Origin: Paenibacillus sp. FSL M7-0420
GTDB lineage: Bacteria > Bacillota > Bacilli > Paenibacillales > Paenibacillaceae
DNA: 64,000 bases
Assembly: GCF_038002345.1 (NCBI RefSeq)
Contig: NZ_JBBOCJ010000001.1
Span: 4,650,001 to 4,714,000, forward strand
Reading direction: 5' to 3'
Shown: piece by piece, positions 56,981-64,000 of the stretch
Layout: every line of letters begins with the position of its first letter
Position numbering within the stretch: the stretch's first letter is position 1
Program-made: the position numbers and the translations under genes
Notes under the pieces: model-generated
What the model was told of the DNA's origin: nothing
Database searches by the model: none
Seen by the model: only the letters and a program-made list of their open reading frames with translations

Positions 56981-57018
56981 TATCGTGTGAAACATATAAG
57001 TTTTTATATTTTAAAAAA
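56981..57018. repeat. Tail part of the dispersed element, copy 3
   Basis: TATCGTGTGAAACATATAAG followed by TTTTTATATTTTAA repeats the tail of the copy at 48790-48895, without the GGAAACGG/CCGTTTC part. It lies between the GH65 operon and fnr. Confidence 0.7.
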
Positions 57019-57061
57019 GCCTATCATGCGCCCAAAAACATAACCTTGCTCACACAATTGA

Positions 57062-57077
57062 AGTGAAATTTATCACA
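57062..57077. promoter_or_regulatory. Fnr site upstream of fnr
   Basis: AGTGAAATTTATCACA (TGTGATAAATTTCACT on the other strand), one mismatch from TGTGA-N6-TCACA. A weak TATACG at 57099-57104 would put the site at -41.5; a perfect TATAAT also lies at 57137-57142, so the start point is uncertain. Autoregulation is expected. Confidence 0.75.
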
Positions 57078-57190
57078 ATGTTAAAAATTCGACACTTTTA
57101 TACGAAAATACTTACCCATAAAGAGGAATTTCAAGGTATAATTAATTTAAAATTTACTGAAAAACTGAGGGAATAAAGGGGATGTCGATT

Positions 57191-57910
57191 ATGATAAAGG
57201 AACATTATAATGTTATCGAAGCCCGCGGCAATACAAACTGTTTCTCCGAGCAGAATTTTAACCGCCTGTTGGTCACCATGAAGGAACGTGTAGTCCCTGA
57301 AGGATCACACCTGTTCTGGGAAGGCGATTTCTCGGATAAACTGTTTTATATCAAGCGTGGACGTGTGAAATTAACCAAATCTACAGACGAAGGCAAGGAA
57401 CTGATTCTGTATATGTATCAGTCCGGCGACATGGTAGGTCAGGCTGATCCGTTCTTCAGCACGAAGCACAGCTTCACAGCCGAAGTCATTGAAGAGAGTG
57501 AAGTAGGTGTGATCGAGCAGAAGGATCTGGAGATTCTGATCTGCCAGCACTGTGACTTCGCCATCGACTTCATGAAATGGATGGGCATTCATCACCGTCT
57601 CACCCAGACGAAATTCCGCGATCTGATGATGTACGGCAAACCGGGCGCACTCTGCTCCACACTAATCCGTCTTGGCAATACCTATGGTGAGAAGACTGGC
57701 GACAGCATTCTGATCAACAAAAAAATCACGCATACAGATCTGTCCAACATGATCGGCGCTACCCGTGAGAGCGTTAACCGCATGCTAAGTGATCTGCGCA
57801 AAAAAGATGCAGTGGAGTATGAGAATGGCATGATTGTCATCAAGGATCTGGCGATGCTTCAGGAAATCTGCCACTGCGAATTATGTCCCAATGAAATTTG
57901 CCGAATTTAA
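57191..57910 (+). CDS. fnr: Anaerobic regulator Fnr (Crp/Fnr family, C-terminal Fe-S cluster)
   Basis: A 239-residue oxygen-sensing transcription factor. A cyclic-nucleotide-binding-like beta barrel (about 15-140) and helical linker lead to a Crp-type winged helix (about 165-220; THTDLSNMIGATRESVNRMLSDLRK). At the C-terminus the cysteines C229-x2-C232-x4-C237 (CELCPNEIC) match the cluster ligands of B. subtilis Fnr; a further Cys227 is present. ATG 57191 has AAGGGG 9 nt upstream; ATG 57182 abuts the site. Its predicted targets in this window are pflB, adhE, nirB and itself. Confidence 0.95.
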   Translation: MIKEHYNVIEARGNTNCFSEQNFNRLLVTMKERVVPEGSHLFWEGDFSDKLFYIKRGRVKLTKSTDEGKELILYMYQSGDMVGQADPFFSTKHSFTAEVIEESEVGVIEQKDLEILICQHCDFAIDFMKWMGIHHRLTQTKFRDLMMYGKPGALCSTLIRLGNTYGEKTGDSILINKKITHTDLSNMIGATRESVNRMLSDLRKKDAVEYENGMIVIKDLAMLQEICHCELCPNEICRI

Positions 57911-57983
57911 TTTCCTATCAATAATACCCTCTATTCACCTCATTGAAACATATCTGACCCAAAAAATTTAATAGAGTGGTCAT

Positions 57984-58008
57984 GACGCCCTGACCGGCGT
58001 CTTTTTTT
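57984..58008 (+). terminator. fnr terminator
   Basis: GACGCC (57984-57989) pairs with GGCGTC (57996-58001) and is followed by TTTTTTT. Confidence 0.85.
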
Positions 58009-58025
58009 CTGCTCACTTCCCCTTA

Positions 58026-58646
58026 TCAGTAAGCTATACCCACACGGGCTCTTATGAAATCGCTAGCATCAATTTGACTATAAGTGAATTCCGCTGTATC
58101 TGCTACAGATATTTCAGTACCGCCTTGGGGCAGAATGTCTTGTCTCACACGATAGGTTCCCAAGCGTTCGCCGTTCTGCAGAGCGGTTGGGCACACAATG
58201 GTCCATTTAAGGTTCGACCGCTCCAGCAAGCGATAGGCTTGCTCATGTTCTTCTGCGGCACGGGTGGACCTGCGTTTAGATTCGCTGGATTGGTAACGCA
58301 GGAGTTCAGGTGAAAGCTCACTTTGGAGAATACCCGCAGTTCCTACGGTAATAATGCGCTCTATCCCTTCCTGATACATGGCTTCAATGATAAAAGGCGT
58401 ACTGTCTGTAAGCGTGGTTGTCCCATCAGTGTTCAATGCACTAATAACTACATCATTTCCCTGCACTGCCCGGGCAACATCTTCTTGATTAAGAACATTA
58501 CCTTCGATGATCGTCAGGTTGGCATGGATCGGCTGAACCTTCTCCGGCTTACGGACCAACACTGTCACGTGATGTCCATCCTGAAGAGCATAGGTAACAA
58601 TGTGGCTCCCCACCCGGCCGGTGGCACCAAGAATCAATATATTCAT
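58026..58646 (-). CDS. NAD(P)-binding oxidoreductase, atypical SDR type
   Basis: A 206-residue Rossmann protein of the NmrA/atypical-SDR kind. The dinucleotide motif LGATGRVGSHIV is near residue 6, followed by VTVLVRKPEKV and VVISALN. It lacks the YxxxK catalytic pair in a classical place, so it may act as an NAD(P)H sensor or a flavin/biliverdin-type reductase. It is a single gene between fnr (converging) and the nir operon. No specific substrate can be named. Confidence 0.85.
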   Translation of the reverse strand: MNILILGATGRVGSHIVTYALQDGHHVTVLVRKPEKVQPIHANLTIIEGNVLNQEDVARAVQGNDVVISALNTDGTTTLTDSTPFIIEAMYQEGIERIITVGTAGILQSELSPELLRYQSSESKRRSTRAAEEHEQAYRLLERSNLKWTIVCPTALQNGERLGTYRVRQDILPQGGTEISVADTAEFTYSQIDASDFIRARVGIAY

Positions 58647-58700
58647 ATGAAAATAACCTCCTGGTAAGAATTATTCCTATTATAGCAGGGATAGAGCGAC

Positions 58701-58739
58701 AAAAAAGCCCCGCAGCCATGTAGCAGCTGCAGGGCTTTA
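58701..58739 (-). terminator. nir operon terminator
   Basis: On the minus strand AAAGCCCTGCAGC pairs with GCTGCGGGGCTTT and is followed by TTTTG. Confidence 0.85.
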
Positions 58740-58747
58740 TATGGAAG

Positions 58748-59566
58748 TTAGCTTGCTTTCTTAGTCTGAGGAGGAGCAGATAGTTTACGCGGAGTTCGCA
58801 CAGGCGAGATCAGCCAGTAAGCCATGCCGACGAATACACCGCCGCCGATGATATTGCCGAGCGTGACAGGAATCATATTATGCAGCCAACCGGCGATGCT
58901 GACGGTCTCCGGGTGATTCGGGAGCAGCACGGCTACGCTGAGCAGCGTCATGTTCGCTACACTATGTTCATAGCCGCTCGCGATGAAGGCGAACAGACAC
59001 CACCAGATCAGGACCAGCTTCGCTGCTTCACTCTTGGCGCGGGAGGACATCCACAGTGCCAGGCAGACCAGCCAGTTACAGAGAATACCGCGGAAGAATA
59101 GCTCTGAGAACGGCAGGCTCATCTTTTTGGCGGCAGCTGCGAAGATCAGATGCTCGGCAGGGGCTGCCTTGAAGAGGCCCGACCCCTGAATCAGCAGCGC
59201 CAGCACCACAGCACCGGCCACATTGCCGAGGAAGACCAGGACCCAGTTCTTCACCGTATCCCAGACTGTTGTTCTCCCGGCAAGCGTGCTTACTGTGAAG
59301 AACATATTATTACCTGTAAACAGCTCTGAGCCTGCGAATACAACCAAGGTCAAGGCAATCCCGAAGGATGCCCCCATAATCAGCGGCTGGAACGGTGACT
59401 TGATCGCCGCCAGCGGTGCCCCCAGGGAGAAGATCAGAATAATACCAATACCCACATATGCTCCTGCCAGGAGGGCCGCCAAAAAATATTTGGGCAGACT
59501 CTCATTCATTTTGTCGCGCTTCCCTACGGCTGTCTCAACGATATTCTCTACGCTCTGCGTAAACAT
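58748..59566 (-). CDS. nirC: Formate/nitrite transporter family channel (NirC-like)
   Basis: A 272-residue FNT-family pentameric channel subunit with six membrane helices. Visible family segments are AGAYVGIGIILIFSLG, GSELFTGNNMFF, WVLVFLGNVAGAVVLALL, GILCNWLVCLALWM and GYEHSVANM (the central His). It follows nirD by 19 nt and shares its strand, so nitrite is the likely substrate, exchanged with the cytoplasm for NirBD. Formate (from the pflB product) is the other ligand known in the family. A terminator follows the gene. Confidence 0.92.
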   Translation of the reverse strand: MFTQSVENIVETAVGKRDKMNESLPKYFLAALLAGAYVGIGIILIFSLGAPLAAIKSPFQPLIMGASFGIALTLVVFAGSELFTGNNMFFTVSTLAGRTTVWDTVKNWVLVFLGNVAGAVVLALLIQGSGLFKAAPAEHLIFAAAAKKMSLPFSELFFRGILCNWLVCLALWMSSRAKSEAAKLVLIWWCLFAFIASGYEHSVANMTLLSVAVLLPNHPETVSIAGWLHNMIPVTLGNIIGGGVFVGMAYWLISPVRTPRKLSAPPQTKKAS

Positions 59567-59585
59567 ATCCGCACCTGCTCTTCCT

Positions 59586-59930
59586 TTAATTTAGGTTTGT
59601 TACTGCCGCAGGCAGAGTGACCTTAACCACTCCGCCCTCTACTGTAACCGGATAGACTTCTGCCTGCCCCCGGTCCGGTGCCTGAACCTCTCCGGTGCGA
59701 AGGTCGATCTTCCAGTCATGCAGCGGATCATATAAATAATAGCCTGATACAATGCCTTCCGCGAGCGGGCCGCCCTTCGGGTGGGGACTGTGGTTGCGGA
59801 CCGCATAGACTGCGCCGTCCGATGTGCGGAATATCGCTAATTCGACGTCTCCTGCATGAATTACCCGGCCGATCTGCAGCATGAAATCTTCCACTCTGCC
59901 TATCGTATATTCCCGATTACTCCGTTCCAT
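59586..59930 (-). CDS. nirD: Nitrite reductase small subunit
   Basis: A 114-residue Rieske-fold subunit of assimilatory/ammonifying NADH-nitrite reductase. The segment HPKGGPLAEGIVSGYYLYDPLHDWKID aligns with the family's CPHKGGPLSxGIV and CPLHDWKID, but both Rieske cysteines are replaced (Ser and Asp), so it probably binds no [2Fe-2S] cluster; this loss is seen in some NirD proteins. ATG 59930 has GGGAGAG 4 nt upstream. It lies 25 nt after nirB and 19 nt before nirC. Confidence 0.9.
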   Translation of the reverse strand: MERSNREYTIGRVEDFMLQIGRVIHAGDVELAIFRTSDGAVYAVRNHSPHPKGGPLAEGIVSGYYLYDPLHDWKIDLRTGEVQAPDRGQAEVYPVTVEGGVVKVTLPAAVTNLN

Positions 59931-59955
59931 TATGCTCTCTCCCTCTCCCTTTGAA

Positions 59956-62382
59956 CTATACCTGTGTCTCTTCAAACAGCGCGGTGCGGGTGTTTTTGTC
60001 GTCCAGCATTTTCCGCCAAGGATCTCTCACCTGGGCCAGGGCAAAGTCAATACGTGCCGCCAGCTCTTTACGGTTGTCGTCATTGCCCATAACCACTGTC
60101 TGGATATGCTCAAGACCCATACGCTCAACCCATTCGGAGGTTCTCTCCAGGTAGTTGCCGGTCTCACGGTAGTACTGGATGACTGCGGAGCAGACCTCAA
60201 CCAGTTCCTCGTCGGTCTTCACCTTGCAGAAGGCATCTGCGATCCGTGGCTTAATCCCGCCATTGCCGCCGATGAATACTTCCCAGCCGCCGTCATTGCC
60301 GACAATCCCGATATCCTTCGTGCAGGACTCTGCACAGTTACGCGGACAGCCGTTAACCGCCATCTTGAATTTGGCCGGCATATCCAGCCGCTCATATTTA
60401 CGCTCAAGCATAGCGCCCATGCCCATCGAATCCTGTGTGCCAAAGCGGCAGAACTGCGAACCCACACATGTTTTTACCGTACGCAGCGACTTCGCATAAC
60501 CATAGCCGGACGGCATATCCAGCTCCTCCCACACCTTAGGCACATCTTCTTTTTTGACACCGATCAGGTCCAGGCGTTGTCCGCCCGTCACCTTCACAAC
60601 CTTCACATCATACTTCAGGGACACATCGGCAATCCGCTTCAAATCCTCAGGAGTGGTCACCCCGCCATACATCCGCGGTATAACTGTATACGTTCCGTCC
60701 TTCTGAATATTGGCGCTCATCCGTTCATTGACGAACCGGGATTCCTTCTCATCCTCATGAGTGTCCGGGTAGATCATGCCCAGATAATAGTTCACTGCAG
60801 GGCGGCATTTGGAACAGCCTTCTGCCTGCTTCCAGTCCAGGACATGCATGACTTCCTTGGTGGTCCGGAGGCCTTTCGCCGTAATCTCGGCAACGATCTC
60901 ATCCCGGCTAAGCGGGGTGCAGCTGCAGATTCCCTGCTTGGCGCTCTGCTGGAAGCTGTCTCCGAGAACGAATTGCAGAATCTGCTCCACCACCGGCTTA
61001 CAGCCGCCGCAGGAGCGGGTTGCACCCGTACAGGCTTTGATCTCATCCACCGTAGTGAAGCCGTTCTCCGTAACAGCATCCACAATCGCTTTTTTGGTTA
61101 CGCCGTTACAGCCGCAGACGATTTCTTCGTCGGCCATCGCTTCAACAGACATGCCTTTCTTGGCTCCGCCTCCGCCGCAGCAGCTTGTGCCCATAACCTC
61201 ATCATAGATTTCATTGGTCATCTCTGTGCTGTTTTTCACAAGCTTCTGCAGGTTGGCAGATTCCGTTACATCACCGAATAGAACGGCACCGACAATCACA
61301 TTATCCTTAAGCAAAATCTTCTTGTAGGTTCGCTTCCATTCATCCTTGGCAGAAATGACAGTATGCTCCGGCGTTTCGGTGAATTCACCAGCCGAGAATA
61401 CATCTACCCCGGAAATTTTGAGCTTGGTTGCTACAACTGAACCTTCATAGCCTGGAGTCTGACTACCTGACAGATGCTTGGCGAGAACCATGCCCTGCTC
61501 GAATAACGGTGCGACGAGTCCGTAGCAGGTTCCCCGGTGCTCTGTACATTCGCCGACAGAATACACATCAGCCATAGAAGTCTGCATATAATCGTCAACT
61601 ACAATCCCGCGGTTAACGGTGATTCCGCTGTCTTTCGCAAGCTGGACATTCGGCTTGATTCCAACAGCCATCACTACAAACTCTGCGGGCAGTTCACTGC
61701 CGTCACTGAAGCGCAGACCGGTCACCCGTTCTTCGCCGGTCAGTTCGACCGTCTGCTTGCCCATGGCGAATTTCACACCTTGACGCGTAAGCTCTGCCTG
61801 TAGCATGGAAGAAGCGGTACGGTCCAGCTGACGCTCCATCAGATCCTCCAGCAGATGCACAACGGTAACATCCATGCCCAGATTGACCAGGCCCTTCGCA
61901 GCTTCAAGACCTAGCAATCCTCCGCCGATTACAGCCGCCGTGCGGTACTGCTTCGCTGCTGCCAGCATCGCATCACAGTCCGCGATATCGCGGAAGCCGA
62001 CTACCCCATCCTTGGTGCTGCCGGGTACGGGTAGAATGAAAGAATTTGAGCCTGTGGCAATAATTGCTTTATCGTAAGGAACCGCCAGTCCGTTATCGGT
62101 CAATATTAGTTTGTTCTGTTCATCGATCCTGGTAACCGTCGTACCGGTATGCAGTGTAATATGATTATCCTCATACCACCCGAGATCATTGAGAATGATG
62201 TCTTCAATCGTTTTGCTGCCTTCAAGTACATAGGACAACATAATCCGGTTATAGTTGGGATGCGGCTCACTGCCGAAGACAGTAATATCATAAGCGCCGC
62301 CCAGCTTCAGAATCTGCTCAATAGTGCCTACTCCCGCCATGCCATTCCCAATCAGCACTAACTTTTCTCTTTCCGCTGCCAC
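59956..62382 (-). CDS. nirB: NADH-nitrite reductase large subunit
   Basis: An 808-residue siroheme enzyme reducing nitrite to ammonium. In order: an FAD/NAD domain (VLIGNGMAGVGTIEQ at the start, AAVIGGGLLGLEAAKG), two BFD-like [2Fe-2S] domains (CGCNGVTKKAI...CGGCKP and CSCTPLSRDEI...CSKCRP), and nitrite/sulfite-reductase ferredoxin-like and siroheme domains with TCVGSQFCRFG and GCPRNCAESC. GTG 62382 has AAGGAGG 8 nt upstream; the frame starts at TTG 62418. The length matches B. subtilis NasD. Two Fnr sites precede it. No siroheme synthase gene is in the window. Confidence 0.97.
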   Translation of the reverse strand: MAAEREKLVLIGNGMAGVGTIEQILKLGGAYDITVFGSEPHPNYNRIMLSYVLEGSKTIEDIILNDLGWYEDNHITLHTGTTVTRIDEQNKLILTDNGLAVPYDKAIIATGSNSFILPVPGSTKDGVVGFRDIADCDAMLAAAKQYRTAAVIGGGLLGLEAAKGLVNLGMDVTVVHLLEDLMERQLDRTASSMLQAELTRQGVKFAMGKQTVELTGEERVTGLRFSDGSELPAEFVVMAVGIKPNVQLAKDSGITVNRGIVVDDYMQTSMADVYSVGECTEHRGTCYGLVAPLFEQGMVLAKHLSGSQTPGYEGSVVATKLKISGVDVFSAGEFTETPEHTVISAKDEWKRTYKKILLKDNVIVGAVLFGDVTESANLQKLVKNSTEMTNEIYDEVMGTSCCGGGGAKKGMSVEAMADEEIVCGCNGVTKKAIVDAVTENGFTTVDEIKACTGATRSCGGCKPVVEQILQFVLGDSFQQSAKQGICSCTPLSRDEIVAEITAKGLRTTKEVMHVLDWKQAEGCSKCRPAVNYYLGMIYPDTHEDEKESRFVNERMSANIQKDGTYTVIPRMYGGVTTPEDLKRIADVSLKYDVKVVKVTGGQRLDLIGVKKEDVPKVWEELDMPSGYGYAKSLRTVKTCVGSQFCRFGTQDSMGMGAMLERKYERLDMPAKFKMAVNGCPRNCAESCTKDIGIVGNDGGWEVFIGGNGGIKPRIADAFCKVKTDEELVEVCSAVIQYYRETGNYLERTSEWVERMGLEHIQTVVMGNDDNRKELAARIDFALAQVRDPWRKMLDDKNTRTALFEETQV

Positions 62383-62438
62383 TGGTAGACCCTCCTTCAG
62401 AAACTCTGATTTCTTCAATAACTTTACCTGATAGAGAA

Positions 62439-62444
62439 ATTATA
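62439..62444 (-). promoter_or_regulatory. -10 box of nirB promoter
   Basis: A perfect TATAAT on the minus strand. The predicted start near 62432 places the proximal Fnr site at about -42. Confidence 0.6.
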
Positions 62445-62466
62445 CTGTCCCCAATTCCCTGGCAAG

Positions 62467-62482
62467 TGTGACCACAGTCACA
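62467..62482. promoter_or_regulatory. Fnr site, nirB proximal
   Basis: TGTGACCACAGTCACA matches TGTGA-N6-TCACA perfectly. Confidence 0.85.
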
Positions 62483-62487
62483 CCTTA

Positions 62488-62503
62488 TGTGAATTTTTTC
62501 ACA
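62488..62503. promoter_or_regulatory. Fnr site, nirB distal
   Basis: TGTGAATTTTTTCACA, a second perfect match, 21 bp centre to centre from the proximal site. Confidence 0.85.
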
Positions 62504-62573
62504 CAAGTGGAGATGACTTCTCCCGTTCTTACATAGGACAACTTATGGCGTGAAGCACAGAGATATATTATTC

Positions 62574-62614
62574 AAAAAAAATGGATACCCGTGCAGTTTC
62601 GCACAGATATCCAT
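62574..62614 (-). terminator. Terminator of the duplicated-domain lipoprotein gene
   Basis: On the minus strand ATGGATATCTGTGC pairs with GCACGGGTATCCAT, followed by TTTTTTT. Confidence 0.9.
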
Positions 62615-62622
62615 TCATTCAC

Positions 62623-63309
62623 TTATTTCAGTACCAGAGAGATCTCCAGCTTGTCCTGCGGACTGAGCTTCATGTCCACTCCATTACCGAGCAGACCTTT
62701 ATCGTTGACTTTCAGTCTCCATTCCTCGCTGCTAAGCGGGGTATATTCCATCACGGTGAGCACCGTCCGGTTATCCTCGGCAAGCCGGACCATACCGCTG
62801 TTCTTGAGCAGTCCCTTGACCGACATATCCTGCATAAAAGAAAGCACATGCGAATGTGTCAGCTCCGGCTGCTCGCTCCCCCCGTTCACAGTGATGATAA
62901 CAGGCTGAAACATCTTTCCGGTTCCGGCAGGACCTGCTGTCATTGTAATGGCCGAACCCGGCTCCAGGGTCGTATTCAGCTCTTGAACCTTCTTGCCGTT
63001 CACCTGAACCTCCCAGCTCATATCCGGACCCAGGGAGACCTTATTCACCTCAAGAATATTAGCTCCATCTGCTGAAAATGTAACAACGCCGCTCTTCTTG
63101 AACAGCTCTATCATTGAATTTCCGGGCACGTAAGCTTCGTTAAGCAATCTGGCCGAGCTCCCGGCCATTTCGCTGTCACCTACCTTGACCGAAAAGGTTA
63201 ATCCCTGTCCCCCGTTACTGCTGCCGCCATTCCCTGATCCCAAGCCACAACCGCTTGCCGCGGCCAGCAAGAGAAGGCACAGCATGAAGCGCATCCATTT
63301 CGTGGACAT
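62623..63309 (-). CDS. Lipoprotein with two similar domains, function unknown
   Basis: A 228-residue lipoprotein: signal peptide with lipobox ASGC (about residue 21), a Gly/Ser linker to about residue 37, then two related halves. The first (about 40-130) has SMIELFKKSGVVTFSADG and MSWEVQVNGKKV; the second (about 145-228) has SVKGLLKNSGMVRLAEDN and EWRLKVNDKGLL. The pattern resembles DUF4430-like (transcobalamin C-terminal-like) ligand domains, but this is not certain. It has its own terminator and lies between the nir operon and the di-iron protein gene. Confidence 0.75.
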   Translation of the reverse strand: MSTKWMRFMLCLLLLAAASGCGLGSGNGGSSNGGQGLTFSVKVGDSEMAGSSARLLNEAYVPGNSMIELFKKSGVVTFSADGANILEVNKVSLGPDMSWEVQVNGKKVQELNTTLEPGSAITMTAGPAGTGKMFQPVIITVNGGSEQPELTHSHVLSFMQDMSVKGLLKNSGMVRLAEDNRTVLTVMEYTPLSSEEWRLKVNDKGLLGNGVDMKLSPQDKLEISLVLK

Positions 63310-63403
63310 CCCGCGGCACCGCCTTCATATGTATTTTCCCGGACTCTTTAAGGATAACGCATAGAGGAAGGGTTCTCAAATCATTTCTGCCGGAAGAAAA
63401 AGT

Positions 63404-63425
63404 AAAAAGTCCCCGAAGGGACTTA
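63404..63425 (-). terminator. Terminator after the di-iron repair gene
   Basis: On the minus strand AAGTCCC-TTCG-GGGACTT is followed by TTTAC, 17 nt after the stop. Confidence 0.75.
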
Positions 63426-63441
63426 TTCAATGCAGCAGGTC

Positions 63442-64000
63442 CTATTGATACCGCAGGAACAAAATATTGTTCTCCAGATGCACATGCTCGAAGGTCATGC
63501 CTTCCAGTTCTTCAAGGCGGGCATACGTCAGGCGATATGTTGTGCAGGCATGTGCGGGCGGCGTGTAATCATTAGTTACTCTGCGAAGCTCACGCAGAAT
63601 CTCTCCGGCCCCGTCATGCTCGGCTTCCAGATTATGCAGCAATCCGCGCAGCTCAGCAAGTCCTTCTTCGGTTGGGTTCTGAGTGTAGGCCAGCATCTTA
63701 GGGAATTCACTCTCTTCTTCCTTTGCCGTATGCTGCAGCAGCTCTTCACGCAGCATATTGAACAGGCGGTGCATTTCTCCCAGGTGCGGTGAATCCTCAC
63801 CGTGAACGCGGAACACCTTGGTTACATTTTGGCTGATTAGCGGAAGCTCTTCACGCAGGTAGCGGTGATGCTTGTTCACAATATAATCCACCAGTTCCTC
63901 TGACGAAGCCTCGTTCCAGGCGGTATCCTCTTCCAGCACCGGATGCTGCTGCTGCAGCGTGTTCAGCTCCTGAACCATTGCTTCCGGGTCAAGACCCTTC
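63442..64000 (-). CDS. RIC-type iron-sulfur cluster repair di-iron protein, 5' end missing
   Basis: The frame stays open through the right edge: codons before the internal ATG at 63978 read KGLDPEA, so the true start is outside. The visible part is a hemerythrin-like four-helix domain with its metal ligands in VDYIVNKHHRYLREELP, RVHGEDSPHLGEMHRLF, LLQHTAKEEESEFP, LEAEHDGAGEILRELR and FEHVHLENNILF. This is the ScdA/YtfE/RIC family, which repairs Fe-S clusters damaged by nitric oxide or oxidants. Nearness to fnr and nirBD fits, since nitrite reduction can give NO. The N-terminal ScdA_N domain would lie past 64000. Confidence 0.92.
   Translation of the reverse strand, partial: KGLDPEAMVQELNTLQQQHPVLEEDTAWNEASSEELVDYIVNKHHRYLREELPLISQNVTKVFRVHGEDSPHLGEMHRLFNMLREELLQHTAKEEESEFPKMLAYTQNPTEEGLAELRGLLHNLEAEHDGAGEILRELRRVTNDYTPPAHACTTYRLTYARLEELEGMTFEHVHLENNILFLRYQ

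Noticed and set aside
59881..61281. 466-codon open frame opposite nirB
   Set aside because: A shadow of nirB.

Overview
The window looks like the chromosome of a Paenibacillus-type, endospore-forming, facultatively anaerobic Firmicute. The evidence is a spoIIIA operon with its usual neighbours (yqhV, efp, pepQ, yqhR, yqhQ), a spore photoproduct lyase, strong GGAGG-type ribosome binding sites, frequent GTG and TTG starts, copper-amine-oxidase 'stalk' surface proteins, two YesM/YesN-ABC sugar modules and a moderate G+C content. The species cannot be named from sequence alone. No rRNA, tRNA, prophage, intact insertion sequence or CRISPR array was seen.

Layout. 1-4.3 kb: spoIIIAF (cut by the window edge) to spoIIIAA, then yqhV, all on the minus strand. 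4.5-14.1 kb: yitT, aspartate kinase, a 450-bp repeat field, efp-pepQ-yqhR, divergent yqhQ plus a small membrane protein, a patatin-like lipase and a secreted GHL10-type glycosidase. 14.2-23.3 kb: metal and repair genes: mntR, splB, ccdA, znuB/znuC/znuA with two Zur-type operators, metG behind a T-box leader, yidD and zur. 23.5-29.2 kb: a surface stalk/PKD protein, then a more AT-rich iron-siderophore patch (Btr-like regulator, Fur box, FeuA-like lipoprotein, truncated nitroreductase). 29.2-35.1 kb: a complete sugar ABC transporter with its two-component system. 35.3-41.3 kb: mixed-acid fermentation genes pflA, pflB and adhE. 42.1-56.8 kb: a second two-component/ABC sugar module, then hydrolases and a tandem pair of GH65 phosphorylases with beta-phosphoglucomutase. 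57.2-64 kb: fnr, an NAD(P)-binding protein, nirB-nirD-nirC, a lipoprotein and a RIC-type di-iron repair protein cut by the right edge.

How it works together. The oxygen sensor Fnr keeps the cluster cysteines (C229, C232, C237). TGTGA-N6-TCACA-type sites lie in front of fnr, pflB, adhE and nirB. At each promoter a plausible -10 box puts the proximal site about 41.5-42.5 bp upstream of the predicted start. At pflB and nirB a second site lies exactly 21 bp further up. Fermentation, nitrite ammonification and NO-damage repair therefore look like one local anaerobic regulon. The second sugar module and the GH65/pgmB set form a plausible alpha-glucobiose uptake and phosphorolysis route under carbon catabolite control (candidate cre site).

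Most unusual signal. Non-coding repeat arrays lie between genes at 6.95-7.39, 17.90-18.18 and 41.82-42.00 kb. Four motif sets, most with a palindromic core, recur at a nearly fixed 51-bp period (51-52), although the sequence between cores is often not conserved. One of these fields splits znuC from znuB. I do not recognise these arrays as a described element.
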